Assembly: GCA_963717765.1 (NCBI GenBank)
Contig: CAVQWX010000002.1
Coordinates: 124,001 to 188,000 of the forward strand
DNA from: JACDER01 sp963717765
GTDB lineage: Bacteria > Actinomycetota > Thermoleophilia > Gaiellales > Gaiellaceae
Direction of reading: 5' to 3'
DNA length: 64,000 bases
Shown: positions 7,972 to 18,257 of the stretch, in pieces
Numbering within the stretch: position 1 is the first letter of the stretch
How the letters are laid out: each line of letters begins with the position of its first letter
Made by a program: the position numbers and the translations under genes
The notes under the pieces: generated by a model
The model's database searches: none
What the model saw: only the letters and a program-made list of their open reading frames with translations
Told to the model about the DNA's origin: nothing

Positions 7972-9501
7972 TTGAAGCTCAGACCGGAAGAGATCACCTC
8001 GATCCTCAAGCAGCGAATCGAAGACTTCGACGTCGAGACGAACCTGTCCGAGGTCGGCACCGTCCTCCAAGTGGGCGACGGAATCGCGCGCCTGTACGGC
8101 CTCGAGAACGCGGTGGCGCTGGAGATGCTCGAGCTCGAGCACGGCGTCGTCGGCCTCGCGTTCAACCTCGAGGAAGACAACGTCGGGGCCGCGTTGTTCG
8201 GCGAGTGGGAGCACGTGAGCGAGGGCGAGCCGGTCCGCCGGACCGGACGGGTCGCCAGCGTGCCCGTCGGCGATGCGCTGCTCGGCCGCGTGGTCGACCC
8301 GCTCGGCCGGCCGCTCGACGGCCAAGGCCCGATCCAGACCGAGGAGACCCGGCCGCTCGAGTTCAAGGCTCCGGGCGTCGTGGACCGGCAGCCGGTGAAG
8401 CAGCCGCTGCAGACCGGCCTCAAGGCGATCGACTCGATGATCCCGATCGGCCGCGGGCAGCGCGAGCTCATCCTCGGCGACCGCTCCACCGGCAAGACGG
8501 CGATCCTCGTCGACACCATTCTGAATCAGCGCGACACCGATGTCGTCTGCATCTACGTGGCCATCGGCCAGAAGGCGTCCACGGTCGCCCAGGTGTACGA
8601 GCGGTTGCGCGACGCGGGCGCGATGGAATACACGATCATCGTGACGGCCGCCGCCAACGAGGCCGCGCCGATCAAGTGGATGGCGCCGTACGCCGGGTGC
8701 GCGATGGGCGAGCACGTCATGTTCAACGGCGGCCACTCGCTACTCATGTACGACGACCTGTCCAAGCACGCGGACGCGTACCGGCAGATGTCGCTGCTGC
8801 TCCGCCGCCCGCCCGGCCGCGAAGCCTTCCCAGGTGACGTCTTCTACCTGCACTCGCGGCTCCTCGAGCGCGCGTGCAAGCTGAACGACGAGTTCGGCGC
8901 CGGCTCGCTGACGGCGCTGCCGGTCATCGAGACGCAGGCCGGCGACGTGGCCGCGTACATCCCCACGAACGTCATCTCGATCACCGATGGGCAGATCTAC
9001 CTCGAGACCGACCTGTTCTTCTCGGGCATCCGCCCGGCGATCGACGTCGGCCGTTCGGTCTCGCGCGTAGGCGGAAACGCCCAGGTGCGCGCGATGCGGA
9101 AGGTGGCGGGACGGCTCCGCCTCGACCTCTCCCAGTACCGCGAGCTCGAGGCGTTCGCACAGTTCGGCTCCGAGCTCGACGCGACCACACAGGCCGCGCT
9201 CGGCCGGGGGGAGCGGATGGTCGCGACCCTCAACCAGCCGCAGTACGACCCGTGGCCGACGGAGGAGCAGGTGGTCGCGCTCTATGCGGGCATCAACGGC
9301 TACCTGGACGACATCCCGGCGGACGACGTCCCACGCTTCCAGGACGAGCTGCGCGAGTACATGCGCACCGACAAGACGATCGTCGGCGAGATCCGCGAGA
9401 GCGGCGACATCTCGGAGGACCTGGAAAAGCAGCTCCGCGAGGCGATCGAGCGGTTCAAGGAGACCTTTGCGGTGACCGAGCAGGAGACCGTGGCGGCGTG
9501 A
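7972..9501 (+). CDS. atpA: F0F1 ATP synthase subunit alpha
   Basis: The 509-residue regulatory nucleotide-binding subunit of F1. The P-loop is GDRSTGKT at 169-176 (Ser where most have Gln), and the family segments IGRGQRELI, YDDLSKHA and RSVSRVGGNAQ are present. The start is TTG 7972 with AAGGGAGAGG upstream; it is the last of three copies of this start region. Length is normal, so the gene is intact despite the duplicated leader. The next gene, atpG, follows after a 236-base spacer that is itself an open frame. Confidence 0.96.
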   Translation: MKLRPEEITSILKQRIEDFDVETNLSEVGTVLQVGDGIARLYGLENAVALEMLELEHGVVGLAFNLEEDNVGAALFGEWEHVSEGEPVRRTGRVASVPVGDALLGRVVDPLGRPLDGQGPIQTEETRPLEFKAPGVVDRQPVKQPLQTGLKAIDSMIPIGRGQRELILGDRSTGKTAILVDTILNQRDTDVVCIYVAIGQKASTVAQVYERLRDAGAMEYTIIVTAAANEAAPIKWMAPYAGCAMGEHVMFNGGHSLLMYDDLSKHADAYRQMSLLLRRPPGREAFPGDVFYLHSRLLERACKLNDEFGAGSLTALPVIETQAGDVAAYIPTNVISITDGQIYLETDLFFSGIRPAIDVGRSVSRVGGNAQVRAMRKVAGRLRLDLSQYRELEAFAQFGSELDATTQAALGRGERMVATLNQPQYDPWPTEEQVVALYAGINGYLDDIPADDVPRFQDELREYMRTDKTIVGEIRESGDISEDLEKQLREAIERFKETFAVTEQETVAA

Positions 9502-9503
9502 GG

Positions 9504-9737
9504 ATGGCCGCCCCCCACCGGCCATCTCGCACTCTCCGACGCGCTGCAAATCGGCGCCATGCGTCGTCCTCAGTCGCGTCCGTAGCCTACGGCTACGAAC
9601 GCTCCGCTTCCCGCTACGGCGGTGGCGGAGCCACCGCCTGCGCTCATGCCGGCTCCGTCGAGCCTACGCCGGTGCGTCCTAGCCTGGCTTGCTTTTCGCG
9701 GCCGGAGAGCACGATCTGTCCGGAGGGGGGCGGCTAG
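9504..9737 (+). other. Open spacer ORF bridging atpA and atpG (77 aa)
   Basis: An ATG two bases after the atpA stop begins a frame that stays open for the whole spacer and ends with a TAG directly touching the atpG GTG. The product is Arg/Ser/Pro-rich with no recognisable domain. The DNA contains the hairpin GGCGGTGGC-gga-GCCACCGCC (9618-9638) and GTAGCC-tac-GGCTAC (about 9579-9593), so it looks like an inserted repeat rather than an evolved gene. Confidence 0.4.
9618..9638. repeat. Perfect 9-bp hairpin in the atpA-atpG spacer
   Basis: GGCGGTGGC-gga-GCCACCGCC. No T tract follows, so it is not a classical terminator. Confidence 0.6.
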
Positions 9738-10634
9738 GTGGCCACGCTCCAGGACATCCGGCGGCGGATCCGCTCCGTCTCGAACACGCGCAAGATCACC
9801 AAGGCGATGGAGCTAGTCGCCGCCGCGCGGCTGCGCCGGGCGGAGGCGCGGATCGTGGAGATGCGCGACTACGCCGACCGGATGCAGGAGCTGACCGCGG
9901 GGACGGCGCGCGCCGCCTCGTCCCTCCGCGGCCTCGCCTTGCTCCAGAAACGCGAGGTGCAGAACGTGGCCATCGTCCCGCTCACCGGGGACCGAGGCCT
10001 GGCCGGCGCGTTCAACGCGCAGATCCTCCGCCGCGCGTTCGCCCTCGAGCGGAGCCTGCGCGGCGAGGGCAAGGACATCCGCTGGCTCGCGGTCGGCCGC
10101 AAGGGTCGCGGCTCGCTCCTCTTCCGCCGCTACGAGATCGACCAGGCCTGGACGGGCTTCACCGACAAGCCCTCCTACCACGATGCGCAGGCAATCGCCC
10201 ACCGCCTGGCCGAGCTGTACACCGCCGAGGAGATCGACCAGGCTGTGATCGTCTACAACCACTACGTCTCGCCGCTCGTTCAGCGTGTGACCGAGCAGGA
10301 GGTGCTGCCGATCTCGGAGGAGAAGCTCGGCCACGAGGAGGAAGAGGAGGACGAGCACTCGCGGGCGCTCCTCGGCGACTTCATCTACGAACCGGAGCCG
10401 GAGCTGATCCTCGAGCGCCTTCTGCCCGTCTACCTCGAGACCGAGCTGTACCGCGCACTGCTCGAATCAGCCGCATCCGAGCACGGCGCGCGGATGACGG
10501 CGACACGCAACGCCTCCAAGAACGCCGGCGAGCTGATCACCTCGCTGACCCTCGAGCTGAACCGCGCGCGCCAGGCCGCGATCACCCAGGAAATCCTGGA
10601 GGTGGTCGCCGGCGCCGACGCCTTGACCGGGTAA
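9738..10634 (+). CDS. atpG: F0F1 ATP synthase subunit gamma
   Basis: The 298-residue central-shaft protein has the N-terminal helix IRRRIRSVSNTRKITKAMELV, the GDRGLAGAFN motif near residue 84, and the C-terminal helix with ATRNASKNAGELI. Start GTG 9738 touches the stop of the spacer ORF; GGAGGGGGG lies upstream. There is a short acidic run EEEEEDEHS near residue 200. In most operons atpD follows directly; here an ABC-transporter operon does. Confidence 0.95.
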   Translation: MATLQDIRRRIRSVSNTRKITKAMELVAAARLRRAEARIVEMRDYADRMQELTAGTARAASSLRGLALLQKREVQNVAIVPLTGDRGLAGAFNAQILRRAFALERSLRGEGKDIRWLAVGRKGRGSLLFRRYEIDQAWTGFTDKPSYHDAQAIAHRLAELYTAEEIDQAVIVYNHYVSPLVQRVTEQEVLPISEEKLGHEEEEEDEHSRALLGDFIYEPEPELILERLLPVYLETELYRALLESAASEHGARMTATRNASKNAGELITSLTLELNRARQAAITQEILEVVAGADALTG

Positions 10635-10680
10635 CCGCTCACTCAGCAATTCCTGAGGACTAGAGCTCTAACTCTGCGGG

Positions 10681-10699
10681 TATAAGGCTCGTCTATATT
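10681..10699 (+). promoter_or_regulatory. AT-rich promoter-like patch before the ABC operon
   Basis: TATAAG (10681) and TATATT (10694) stand out in this GC-rich sequence, 16-34 bases before the ATG at 10715. They suggest that the importer genes have their own promoter rather than relying on the atp transcript. No clear -35 is seen. Confidence 0.35.
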
Positions 10700-10714
10700 T
10701 CGGAGACCCCCGGG

Positions 10715-11797
10715 ATGTCTTCCACTCCTCCTGAAAAAGAAGTCGTAGTCTCCGGCGCCGCCGGACTCGGCGCCGCCGTCGCCAGCGAGACCGGCACGGA
10801 GCTCGGCTCGCTCGAGTCCGTCCGGGCGCGCGGCTACTGGGAGCTCGTCTGGATCCGCTTCAAGCGCGACAGGGTCGCGATCGCGAGCGGGATCTTCATC
10901 ATCGTCCTCGTCCTCGTCGCGTTCGTCGGCGCGCCGATCGCGCAGCATTTCATCGGCCACGGCCCGAACGACATCTTCGGCACCGAGACGGGGGCGGTCG
11001 AGCCGACCTCACTGCTGCCGGCGAACCCGTGGACGCACATCGAGTACCTCGCGCCGCCGACGTACACGCACACGAACCACGACATCCTCGTCCTGGGCGC
11101 GGCGAACCGGCTCGGCCAGGACGAGTTCCTGCGCCTGCTCTACGGCGCTCAGGTCTCGCTCGAGGTCGCCGTGTTCTCGACGCTGGGGGTGATGCTCATC
11201 GGGGTCATCCTCGGCTCGATCGCGGGCTACTTCCGCGGCTGGGTGGACACGCTGATCTCGCGCGTGACCGAGATCACGATGGCCTTCCCGGCGCTGCTGT
11301 TCATCGTCGCACTCGCCGCCACCGTCGGCCCCCAGCTGGACTCGATCACGTTCGGGTTCTTAGCGCCGGGGGTCGTCACCTTGACCTTGATTTTCACGAT
11401 CTTCGGCTGGTTCTACCCGTGCAGGATCATGCGCGCTCAGGTTCTGTCGCTCCGCGAGAAGGAATACATCGAGGCCGCGCGGATGATCGGCGCGAGCGAC
11501 TTCCGGATCATCCGCTCGCACGTCCTTCCGCACCTGGTCGCACCGATCATCGTCTACTCGACGCTGATCGTGGCCAGCTACGTCCTGGCCGAAGCCGGCC
11601 TTTCGTTCCTCGGCCTCGGGATCAAGCCGCCCACGGCCAGCTGGGGCAACCTGCTCTCCGACGCGCCGCAGTACTACACGACGAGACCCCTGCTCATGCT
11701 CTGGCCGGGCCTCGCCGTGCTCGCGACCACGCTCGCGTTCAACCTGCTCGGCGACGGCCTCCGTGACGCGTTCGATCCGCGCGCCTCGCATACCTAA
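10715..11797 (+). CDS. Dipeptide/oligopeptide-type ABC transporter permease (DppC family)
   Basis: The 360-residue inner-membrane permease has an N-terminal OppC-like helix (about 51-72), a periplasmic segment, and a BPD_transp_1 core with the EAA loop EAARMIGASDFRIIRSHVLP near residues 252-271 that docks on the ATPases. It is the first gene of the five-gene importer; having the C-type permease first, ahead of the binding protein, is not the usual order. The substrate class (peptide, or nickel/glycoside) cannot be fixed. Confidence 0.88.
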   Translation: MSSTPPEKEVVVSGAAGLGAAVASETGTELGSLESVRARGYWELVWIRFKRDRVAIASGIFIIVLVLVAFVGAPIAQHFIGHGPNDIFGTETGAVEPTSLLPANPWTHIEYLAPPTYTHTNHDILVLGAANRLGQDEFLRLLYGAQVSLEVAVFSTLGVMLIGVILGSIAGYFRGWVDTLISRVTEITMAFPALLFIVALAATVGPQLDSITFGFLAPGVVTLTLIFTIFGWFYPCRIMRAQVLSLREKEYIEAARMIGASDFRIIRSHVLPHLVAPIIVYSTLIVASYVLAEAGLSFLGLGIKPPTASWGNLLSDAPQYYTTRPLLMLWPGLAVLATTLAFNLLGDGLRDAFDPRASHT

Positions 11798-11823
11798 CAG
11801 TTCCTAACATCTTTGCCGTTAGG
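11793..11823. promoter_or_regulatory. Inverted repeat CCTAAC...GTTAGG before the binding-protein gene
   Basis: Two CCTAAC direct copies (11793 and 11803) are followed by GTTAGG at 11818, right after the permease stop. This may be a regulator site or weak terminator; neither is proven. The rest of the gap to 11979 shows only the AAAGGAGAGA ribosome site. Confidence 0.3.
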
Positions 11824-11978
11824 GACACGGCCCTCCCGGGAAGGCGAGATGGATGGTGCGCCAACTGCGTGCCGGCGGCGCTAACCATTTCGTTACGGCG
11901 TCGTCTCATCGTCTGGACGGGCGGGCGTCCGTCCCGGATCGAGCTTCGTCTCGATTCGAGTTCACGGAAAGGAGAGAC

Positions 11979-13667
11979 ATGCACAGACGGCTATGGCTCT
12001 CGGTCACGATGCTCGTGGCTGGGGCGAGCCTTCTGGTCGCAGCGAGCCTTGCGAGTGCCGCGGGCAACGGTCATCAGGCCCAGGCGCTCAAGAAGGGCGG
12101 TATTTGGCGTCTCGGGACGACAGGGTCTTCGACCCAGATCGATCCGCAGCTCGCCTACGTTACGACCGCTTGGTGGCTCGAGTACGCGACCGCAGCGAAG
12201 CTCTACAACTATCCGGATAGGCCGGGGCCGCCCGGGTCGAAACTCGTCCCCGAGGTCGCCTCGAACTTCACCGTCTCCAACAACGGGAAGCGGTACACGT
12301 TCACGATCCGGAAGGGCTTCAAGTTCAGCGACGGCAAGGCCGTGACCGCGGCTAACTTCAGGTACGCGATTCAGCGTACCGCCAACCACGCCCTCGCCTC
12401 GCCGGGTGCTCCGTTCATCACCGACCCGAACGGCACGAACATCGTCGGGGCGAAGGACGCCAACGACGGGAAGACCAACAGCGTCAAGGGCGTCAAGGTC
12501 AAGGGCAACAAGCTCATCATCAACCTGACCAAGGCGGACGGAACGTTCATGGCGAAGATCACCATGCCGTTCTTCCAGGCCACGTCGCTCAAGCTGCCGC
12601 TCACGAAGGAAATCGTGAACGTCAGTGGCCAGGCGCTGCCGTCGGCGGGTCCGTACTACGTGAGCCGCAACGACGTGAACCAGCTGACCTCGATCCGGCA
12701 GAACAAGTTCTGGAAGAGGGGTCCCGGAAAGCTCCGCCCGCGGAACCTGACCGGGCTTGACATCCAGTGGAACCTCAACGAGCAGACGGCGTTTACGCAG
12801 ACGCTCGCCAACCAGCTCGACGAGGGCCCGATCCCTGCCGCCGAGGTACAGAACGTCAAGCAGAGGTTCGGTACGAACAAGGGCCGGTACTGGACGAAGC
12901 CGGTCAACTGCACCGGTTACCTCCCGATGAACATGGCCAGGCCGCTCTTCGCCACCAACGCGAAGCTCCGCCAGGCCGTGAACTTCGCTGTTGACCGCAA
13001 GGCTTACACCCAGCAGGCCGGGCCCGACGCCGGTCAGCCGTGGAGCCACATCTTCAACCCGGGCGTGCCCGGCTGGAGCACCGCCCAGCCGTATCCGCTG
13101 AAGGCGCCGAACATCGCGAAGGCGCGCAAGCTGGCGGGGAACATCGCCAACAAGGACATCAACGTCTGGTACCGCTCCTCCGGGACGATCAACCCGGCGC
13201 AGGCGCAGATCGTCAAGCGCGATCTGAACCGCATGGGCTTCTCGGACAGCAACATCCACATGAAGGGTCTGTCGGGTGCCCAGATCTACGACGCCATGGG
13301 CGTCAAGGGCAACGACGCCGACATGGGCGTCAACATGGGTTGGTGCTCGGACTACCCGGATCCGTACGACTGGATCAACATCCTCCTGTACGGCGGCGGG
13401 ATTCAGGCCGAGAACAACGTCAACTACTCGTACATGAACGTCGGTAAGTGGAACAAGAAGATGGAAAAGGCCGCCAAGCTCGTGGGCAACAAGCGGCTCT
13501 CCACCTACAGCAAGCTCGATCTGGACATCATGAAGCAGGTTGCTCCGATGGCCGTCGAGCGGACGTACAACAACCGCTACCTCTTCTCCAACCGCGTGAA
13601 TCCGAAGAGCCTTGTCTACCAGGGCATCTATCAGGACTTCAGCATCCCGGCTCTGGCACTGAAGTAA
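11979..13667 (+). CDS. ABC transporter substrate-binding protein (SBP_bac_5 family)
   Basis: A 562-residue exported protein. The start at ATG 11979 follows AAAGGAGAGA and gives a signal peptide: basic MHRR, hydrophobic stretch to about 25, then ASA. There is no lipobox cysteine, unusual for a monoderm binding protein, where a lipid anchor is expected. The mature part has the family-5 features EVASNFTVSNNGKRYTFTIR near residue 90 and RQAVNFAVDRKAY near 335. It captures the substrate for the permeases and ATPases encoded around it. Confidence 0.9.
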   Translation: MHRRLWLSVTMLVAGASLLVAASLASAAGNGHQAQALKKGGIWRLGTTGSSTQIDPQLAYVTTAWWLEYATAAKLYNYPDRPGPPGSKLVPEVASNFTVSNNGKRYTFTIRKGFKFSDGKAVTAANFRYAIQRTANHALASPGAPFITDPNGTNIVGAKDANDGKTNSVKGVKVKGNKLIINLTKADGTFMAKITMPFFQATSLKLPLTKEIVNVSGQALPSAGPYYVSRNDVNQLTSIRQNKFWKRGPGKLRPRNLTGLDIQWNLNEQTAFTQTLANQLDEGPIPAAEVQNVKQRFGTNKGRYWTKPVNCTGYLPMNMARPLFATNAKLRQAVNFAVDRKAYTQQAGPDAGQPWSHIFNPGVPGWSTAQPYPLKAPNIAKARKLAGNIANKDINVWYRSSGTINPAQAQIVKRDLNRMGFSDSNIHMKGLSGAQIYDAMGVKGNDADMGVNMGWCSDYPDPYDWINILLYGGGIQAENNVNYSYMNVGKWNKKMEKAAKLVGNKRLSTYSKLDLDIMKQVAPMAVERTYNNRYLFSNRVNPKSLVYQGIYQDFSIPALALK

Positions 13668-13688
13668 GTAGCGCAGTTCCCCGGGAAG

Positions 13689-13717
13689 TGGGGCGCCGGC
13701 CCGGCCGGCGCCCCACA
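13689..13717 (+). terminator. Strong GC hairpin after the binding-protein gene
   Basis: A perfect stem (GTGGGGCGCCGGC pairing with GCCGGCGCCCCAC, centre CC) follows the stop by about 20 bases and has no T run. In an ABC operon this position usually protects the binding-protein mRNA or attenuates read-through, raising its level over the permease and ATPases. Confidence 0.6.
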
Positions 13718-13775
13718 ACCCTCGTAGCAGTTAGGATTCGATCGGCCGTACGAGAGGAAAGAGAGCCCCAGGCAC

Positions 13776-14753
13776 ATGTTCCGATATCTCGTCAGACGAC
13801 TTCTCTGGGCAATTCTTCTCTTTATCGTGATCACGTTCGTCACGTTCGTGATCTTCTTCATGGCGCCGAACAACCCGGCCCGCGGCTATTGCGGCGGTGA
13901 CAACGCGAAGCCGCAGTGCCTGAAGCTGGCCACGGAGAAGCTCGGGCTCGACAAGCCGGTTCCGGTCCAGTACCTCAAGTTCCTCAAGCGCCTCGTCGTC
14001 GAACGCTCCCTCGGGCAGTCGTACTTCACCGGCCAGGACGTGAACCAGGCGATCGCCCAGGCCGCTCCGGTGACGGCCTCCCTCGTCTTCGGCGGCGCCA
14101 TCCTCTGGATGATGATCGGCCTCGTGGTCGGAGTCTTCTCGGCTCTGAAGCCACGCTCGCTGTTAGACCGAATCGCGATGGTGTTCGTCCTGATCGGCGT
14201 GTCCGCGCACCCGGTCTGGATCGGGCTGATCTTCTCCTACTTCTTCGGCTACAAGTTGGGGATAACGCCGATCGCGAACTACGCGAACTTCTTCGGTGCG
14301 CCGTCGGACTCAGGACTGCCGGGCGGACCCTGGCAGTGGTTCTACCACATGATCTTGCCGTGGTGTACCTTCGCCATCCTGTTCGCCGCGCTGTACGTGC
14401 GCATGATCCGCGCGAACGTGATGGAGACGATGAACGAGGACTACGTGCGTACCGCGCGCGCCAAGGGCGCGCCCGAGAACCGCGTCCTCACGCGCCACGT
14501 TCTCCGCAACGCGCTGCTGCCGGTGGTGACGATGCTCGGCATGGACATCGGGCTCGCCCTCGGCGGCGCCATCTTCACCGAGACCGTCTACCAGCTTCCC
14601 GGGTTGGGGCGGACCTCGATTCTCGCCATCAGCAACAACGACCTGGCAGTGGTCCAGGGCGTGATCGTCTTCTCCACGTTATGCATCATCTTCTTCAACC
14701 TGGTGGTCGACCTCTTGTATGCCTGGATCGACCCCCGCATCCGGCTCACCTAG
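13776..14753 (+). CDS. Dipeptide-type ABC transporter permease (DppB family)
   Basis: The 325-residue membrane protein begins with the MFRYLVRRLLWAILLF helix typical of DppB/OppB, has six predicted membrane segments, and contains the EAA-like loop YVRTARAKGAPENRVLTRH near 223-241 and GLALGGAIFTETVYQLPGLG near 266-285. It pairs with the DppC-type permease at 10715. Confidence 0.9.
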   Translation: MFRYLVRRLLWAILLFIVITFVTFVIFFMAPNNPARGYCGGDNAKPQCLKLATEKLGLDKPVPVQYLKFLKRLVVERSLGQSYFTGQDVNQAIAQAAPVTASLVFGGAILWMMIGLVVGVFSALKPRSLLDRIAMVFVLIGVSAHPVWIGLIFSYFFGYKLGITPIANYANFFGAPSDSGLPGGPWQWFYHMILPWCTFAILFAALYVRMIRANVMETMNEDYVRTARAKGAPENRVLTRHVLRNALLPVVTMLGMDIGLALGGAIFTETVYQLPGLGRTSILAISNNDLAVVQGVIVFSTLCIIFFNLVVDLLYAWIDPRIRLT

Positions 14754-14770
14754 GCTAATCTAGACCCCTT

Positions 14771-15789
<1,019 letters not shown>

Positions 15790-15790
<1 letters not shown>

Positions 15791-16887
15791 TGGCGCAGGC
15801 TGCGACCGTCGAGCCTGAAACCGGCTTTCAGCCCACCGGCGACGAGCTGCTCGTCGTCGAGGACGTCAAGAAGCACTTCCCGATCACCCGCGGGATCATC
15901 TTCCAGAAGGAGATCGCCTCGGTGAAGGCGGTCGACGGCGTCTCGTTCAGCATCAAGCCGGGCGAAACCCTCGGGATCGTGGGCGAGTCCGGTTGCGGGA
16001 AGTCGACGCTGGCACGCTGCATCATCCGGCTCCTGGACGCGACCGACGGCCAGATCTGGTTCGAGGGCCGGGACATCACCAAGCTGTCGCGCGCCAGCAT
16101 GCGACCAGTTCGGCGCGAGATGACGATGATCTTCCAGGATCCGTACGCGTCGCTGAACCCCCGCAAGCGCGTCGGCTTCATCATTGCCGAGCCGCTCGAG
16201 ATCCACCGGTTGGGGACCGAGAAGGAGATCAAGACGCGGGTGCAGGAGCTGCTCGAGGTCGTCGGTCTCAACCCCGAGCACTACAACCGCTTCCCGCACG
16301 AGTTCTCCGGCGGCCAGCGCCAGCGCATCGGCGTCGCGCGGGCGCTGGCGGTGAACCCCAAGCTGATCGTGTGCGACGAGCCTGTCTCCGCACTCGACGT
16401 TTCGGTGCAGGCGCAGATCCTGAACCTGCTCAAGGACCTGCAGGACGACTTCGGCCTCACGTACGTCTTCATCGCGCACGACCTGAACGTCGTCCGGCAC
16501 ATCTCCGACCGCGTCATGGTCATGTACTTGGGCAAGGTCGCGGAAGTCGCGAACCGCCAGCAGCTGTACGGCCAGCCGAAGCACCCGTACACGGGCGCGC
16601 TCCTCTCCGCCGTGCCGATCGCCGATCCCGAGCTCGGGCGCGCACGGCGGGCGATCGTTCTCGAGGGCGACGTCCCGAGCCCGGTGAACCCACCTAGCGG
16701 CTGCAATTTTCATCCGCGCTGCCCGCGCTTCCACGAGGGCCACTGCGACGTGGAGGACCCACCGCTCTATCCGTTCGGCGACGGGCATGTCGCCGCGTGC
16801 CACTACCCGCTCGAGAGCTGGCCGATGACCGCAGACGAGATGCGCCGGATCTCCTCGAGCCCAACCGGACCGAACGACGGCACCTAA
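15790..16887 (+). CDS. Peptide ABC transporter ATP-binding protein (DppF family)
   Basis: The 365-residue second ATPase has Walker A GESGCGKST, signature SGGQRQRIGVARAL, Walker B LIVCDEPVSALD and an Oligo_HPY tail with CNFHPRCPRF. With the DppD-type protein it forms the heterodimer that drives import. The GTG start overlaps the previous stop (TAGTG), so the two ATPases should be made in equal amounts. Confidence 0.93.
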
Positions 16888-16906
16888 GCGGAACAGCGCG
16901 TTTTGG

Positions 16907-17272
16907 TTGGCGGCGGGCCGCCGTTTCGTCGTCCTCCTGCTGGGAGCTTCCGCGGTCACCGCCGCGCTCTCCGCGGTGATCGGCGCGATCCTCGGCGCCA
17001 GCCTCGAGCGCGCGCTGACGCTCGGCTTCTACCTGACGGGCTGCTTTCTCATCCTCGCCGGCTTCTTCGCCGCCAATCGCGGGCCGGCGCGGCTCAAGGG
17101 CGACAGCGACGCAGTCGGCGGCGTCCTCACGTTTTTCGGGACGCGCCGGATCCGCTGGGCGAACCTCAGCGAGCAGAACGAGGCGATCAACAACTCGGCG
17201 GTGTTCGTGACGATCGGTTTCGCCCTGATCGCGATCGGCTTCGCCTTCGACGCCAAGCATTCGCTGACCTGA
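16907..17272 (+). CDS. Small hypothetical membrane protein
   Basis: The 121-residue protein has three hydrophobic segments (about 6-29, 34-54, 96-115) around a polar loop with FFGTRRIRWANLSEQNEAINNS. This layout resembles small actinobacterial membrane proteins of unknown role. The TTG at 16907 is the only reasonable start and has a weak ribosome site; it follows the DppF-type gene by 19 bases and may be its operon partner. Confidence 0.6.
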   Translation: MAAGRRFVVLLLGASAVTAALSAVIGAILGASLERALTLGFYLTGCFLILAGFFAANRGPARLKGDSDAVGGVLTFFGTRRIRWANLSEQNEAINNSAVFVTIGFALIAIGFAFDAKHSLT

Positions 17273-17342
17273 CGTAACTTTAAAGAAGCACTGAACTCGT
17301 TAACGTCGCTAACTCTCGACACGCTCCGGCGTCAAAGGTAGT

Positions 17343-17837
17343 GTGAGAGCAGTGCCGGGACATTGTGAGCGCACCCGCCAGTGGGTGTCCGCCGAGCTGG
17401 ACGGGAGACTGTCCGAGTTCGAGCAAGCGCTCCTGGAGGGGCATCTCAAGGGATGCGCCGAGTGCGCGGCGTTTCGCGCGCACGTCTCGCGTTTCACGCT
17501 GGGGCTGCGTGCGGCGCCGCTCGAGCGCCCGGAGCAACCTATCGCCGTCTCGCGCGTTCGCCGGCGGCTCTCCTTCCGCATTGCGCCGGCGGTCGCCGCT
17601 CTCGCCGTCACCGCGGTCGGGCTCGGAAGCATCCTCGCGTCGTCGATCGTCCGCCCGGGCGCCGCTGTGGGTGAGGCGCCGTCGTCCTCCGGCGATCTCC
17701 GCCTCTCGCCGGCCAACGGCCCGATCAGCCTGAGCGTGATCAACGGCCTGCGCCGCGATCGAATCGTGACCCTGAGGAACTCGGTGGACACAAGTCGCGT
17801 CCAGAGGCCCCCCCACGGCGGCACCGTCCTGCGGTAG
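17343..17837 (+). CDS. zf-HC2 anti-sigma-factor-like membrane protein
   Basis: The 164-residue protein has a zinc-binding anti-sigma domain with C8 and the H34-x3-C38-x2-C41 motif (EGHLKGCAEC), then a single membrane helix (about 78-102) and a short outer tail. Such proteins hold an ECF sigma factor at the membrane. No sigma gene is adjacent (nearest at 48.8 kb), so its partner is unknown or lost. GTG start 17343. It lies between the importer operon and atpD. Confidence 0.75.
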   Translation: MRAVPGHCERTRQWVSAELDGRLSEFEQALLEGHLKGCAECAAFRAHVSRFTLGLRAAPLERPEQPIAVSRVRRRLSFRIAPAVAALAVTAVGLGSILASSIVRPGAAVGEAPSSSGDLRLSPANGPISLSVINGLRRDRIVTLRNSVDTSRVQRPPHGGTVLR

Positions 17838-18257
17838 CGCGCGCCCCTGACAGTCGAAGCACGGGCGGCCCGGCCGCGCTGATGCGGCGCAGCGGAGTGT
17901 CCTCGGCCGCGCCCGTAGCTCCGCTACGACCGCGGCCTGCGTCCGCGCCGCTGCATCCGCCCAGCGCACCCGGATACGCGCCTGGTCGACTGCCAGTGAC
18001 ACGCGCCACCGCAGTGGCGTCGCACGCCCTCCTGCGGTAACGCCGAGGGCCTGAGGGGTACTGTTGCGGTGTGATCACCGCGTCTCCCATCACCTCATAC
18101 GTCTGAAGCCTCGACCATGCCGCCCGGGTGGCGGTGAGCGATACGGCGGCGCTCGTGGAGCGGAATCACAAGCGGCCGTTCGATAGACTCAGAGGGCTGG
18201 GTCGGCCCTTCCGCCGACGCCGCGACATCCTCTCAAAACCGCGAGTTCAGGAGACGC
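17838..18257. other. 420-base gap before atpD, with repeat-like hairpins
   Basis: No credible gene is seen. The left half (17875-17945) resembles the atpA-atpG spacer: both contain GTCCTC-G-CGCG-CCGTAGC followed by CTACGA. A small dyad CGCCAC-cgca-GTGGCG lies at 18004-18019. The right end should hold the atpD promoter; GATAGACT near 18182 is the only -10-like sequence. Confidence 0.5.

Noticed and set aside
17280..18002. Minus-strand 240-codon frame opposite the zf-HC2 gene
   Set aside because: Arg/Ala-rich shadow; the plus strand has the zinc motif and membrane helix.
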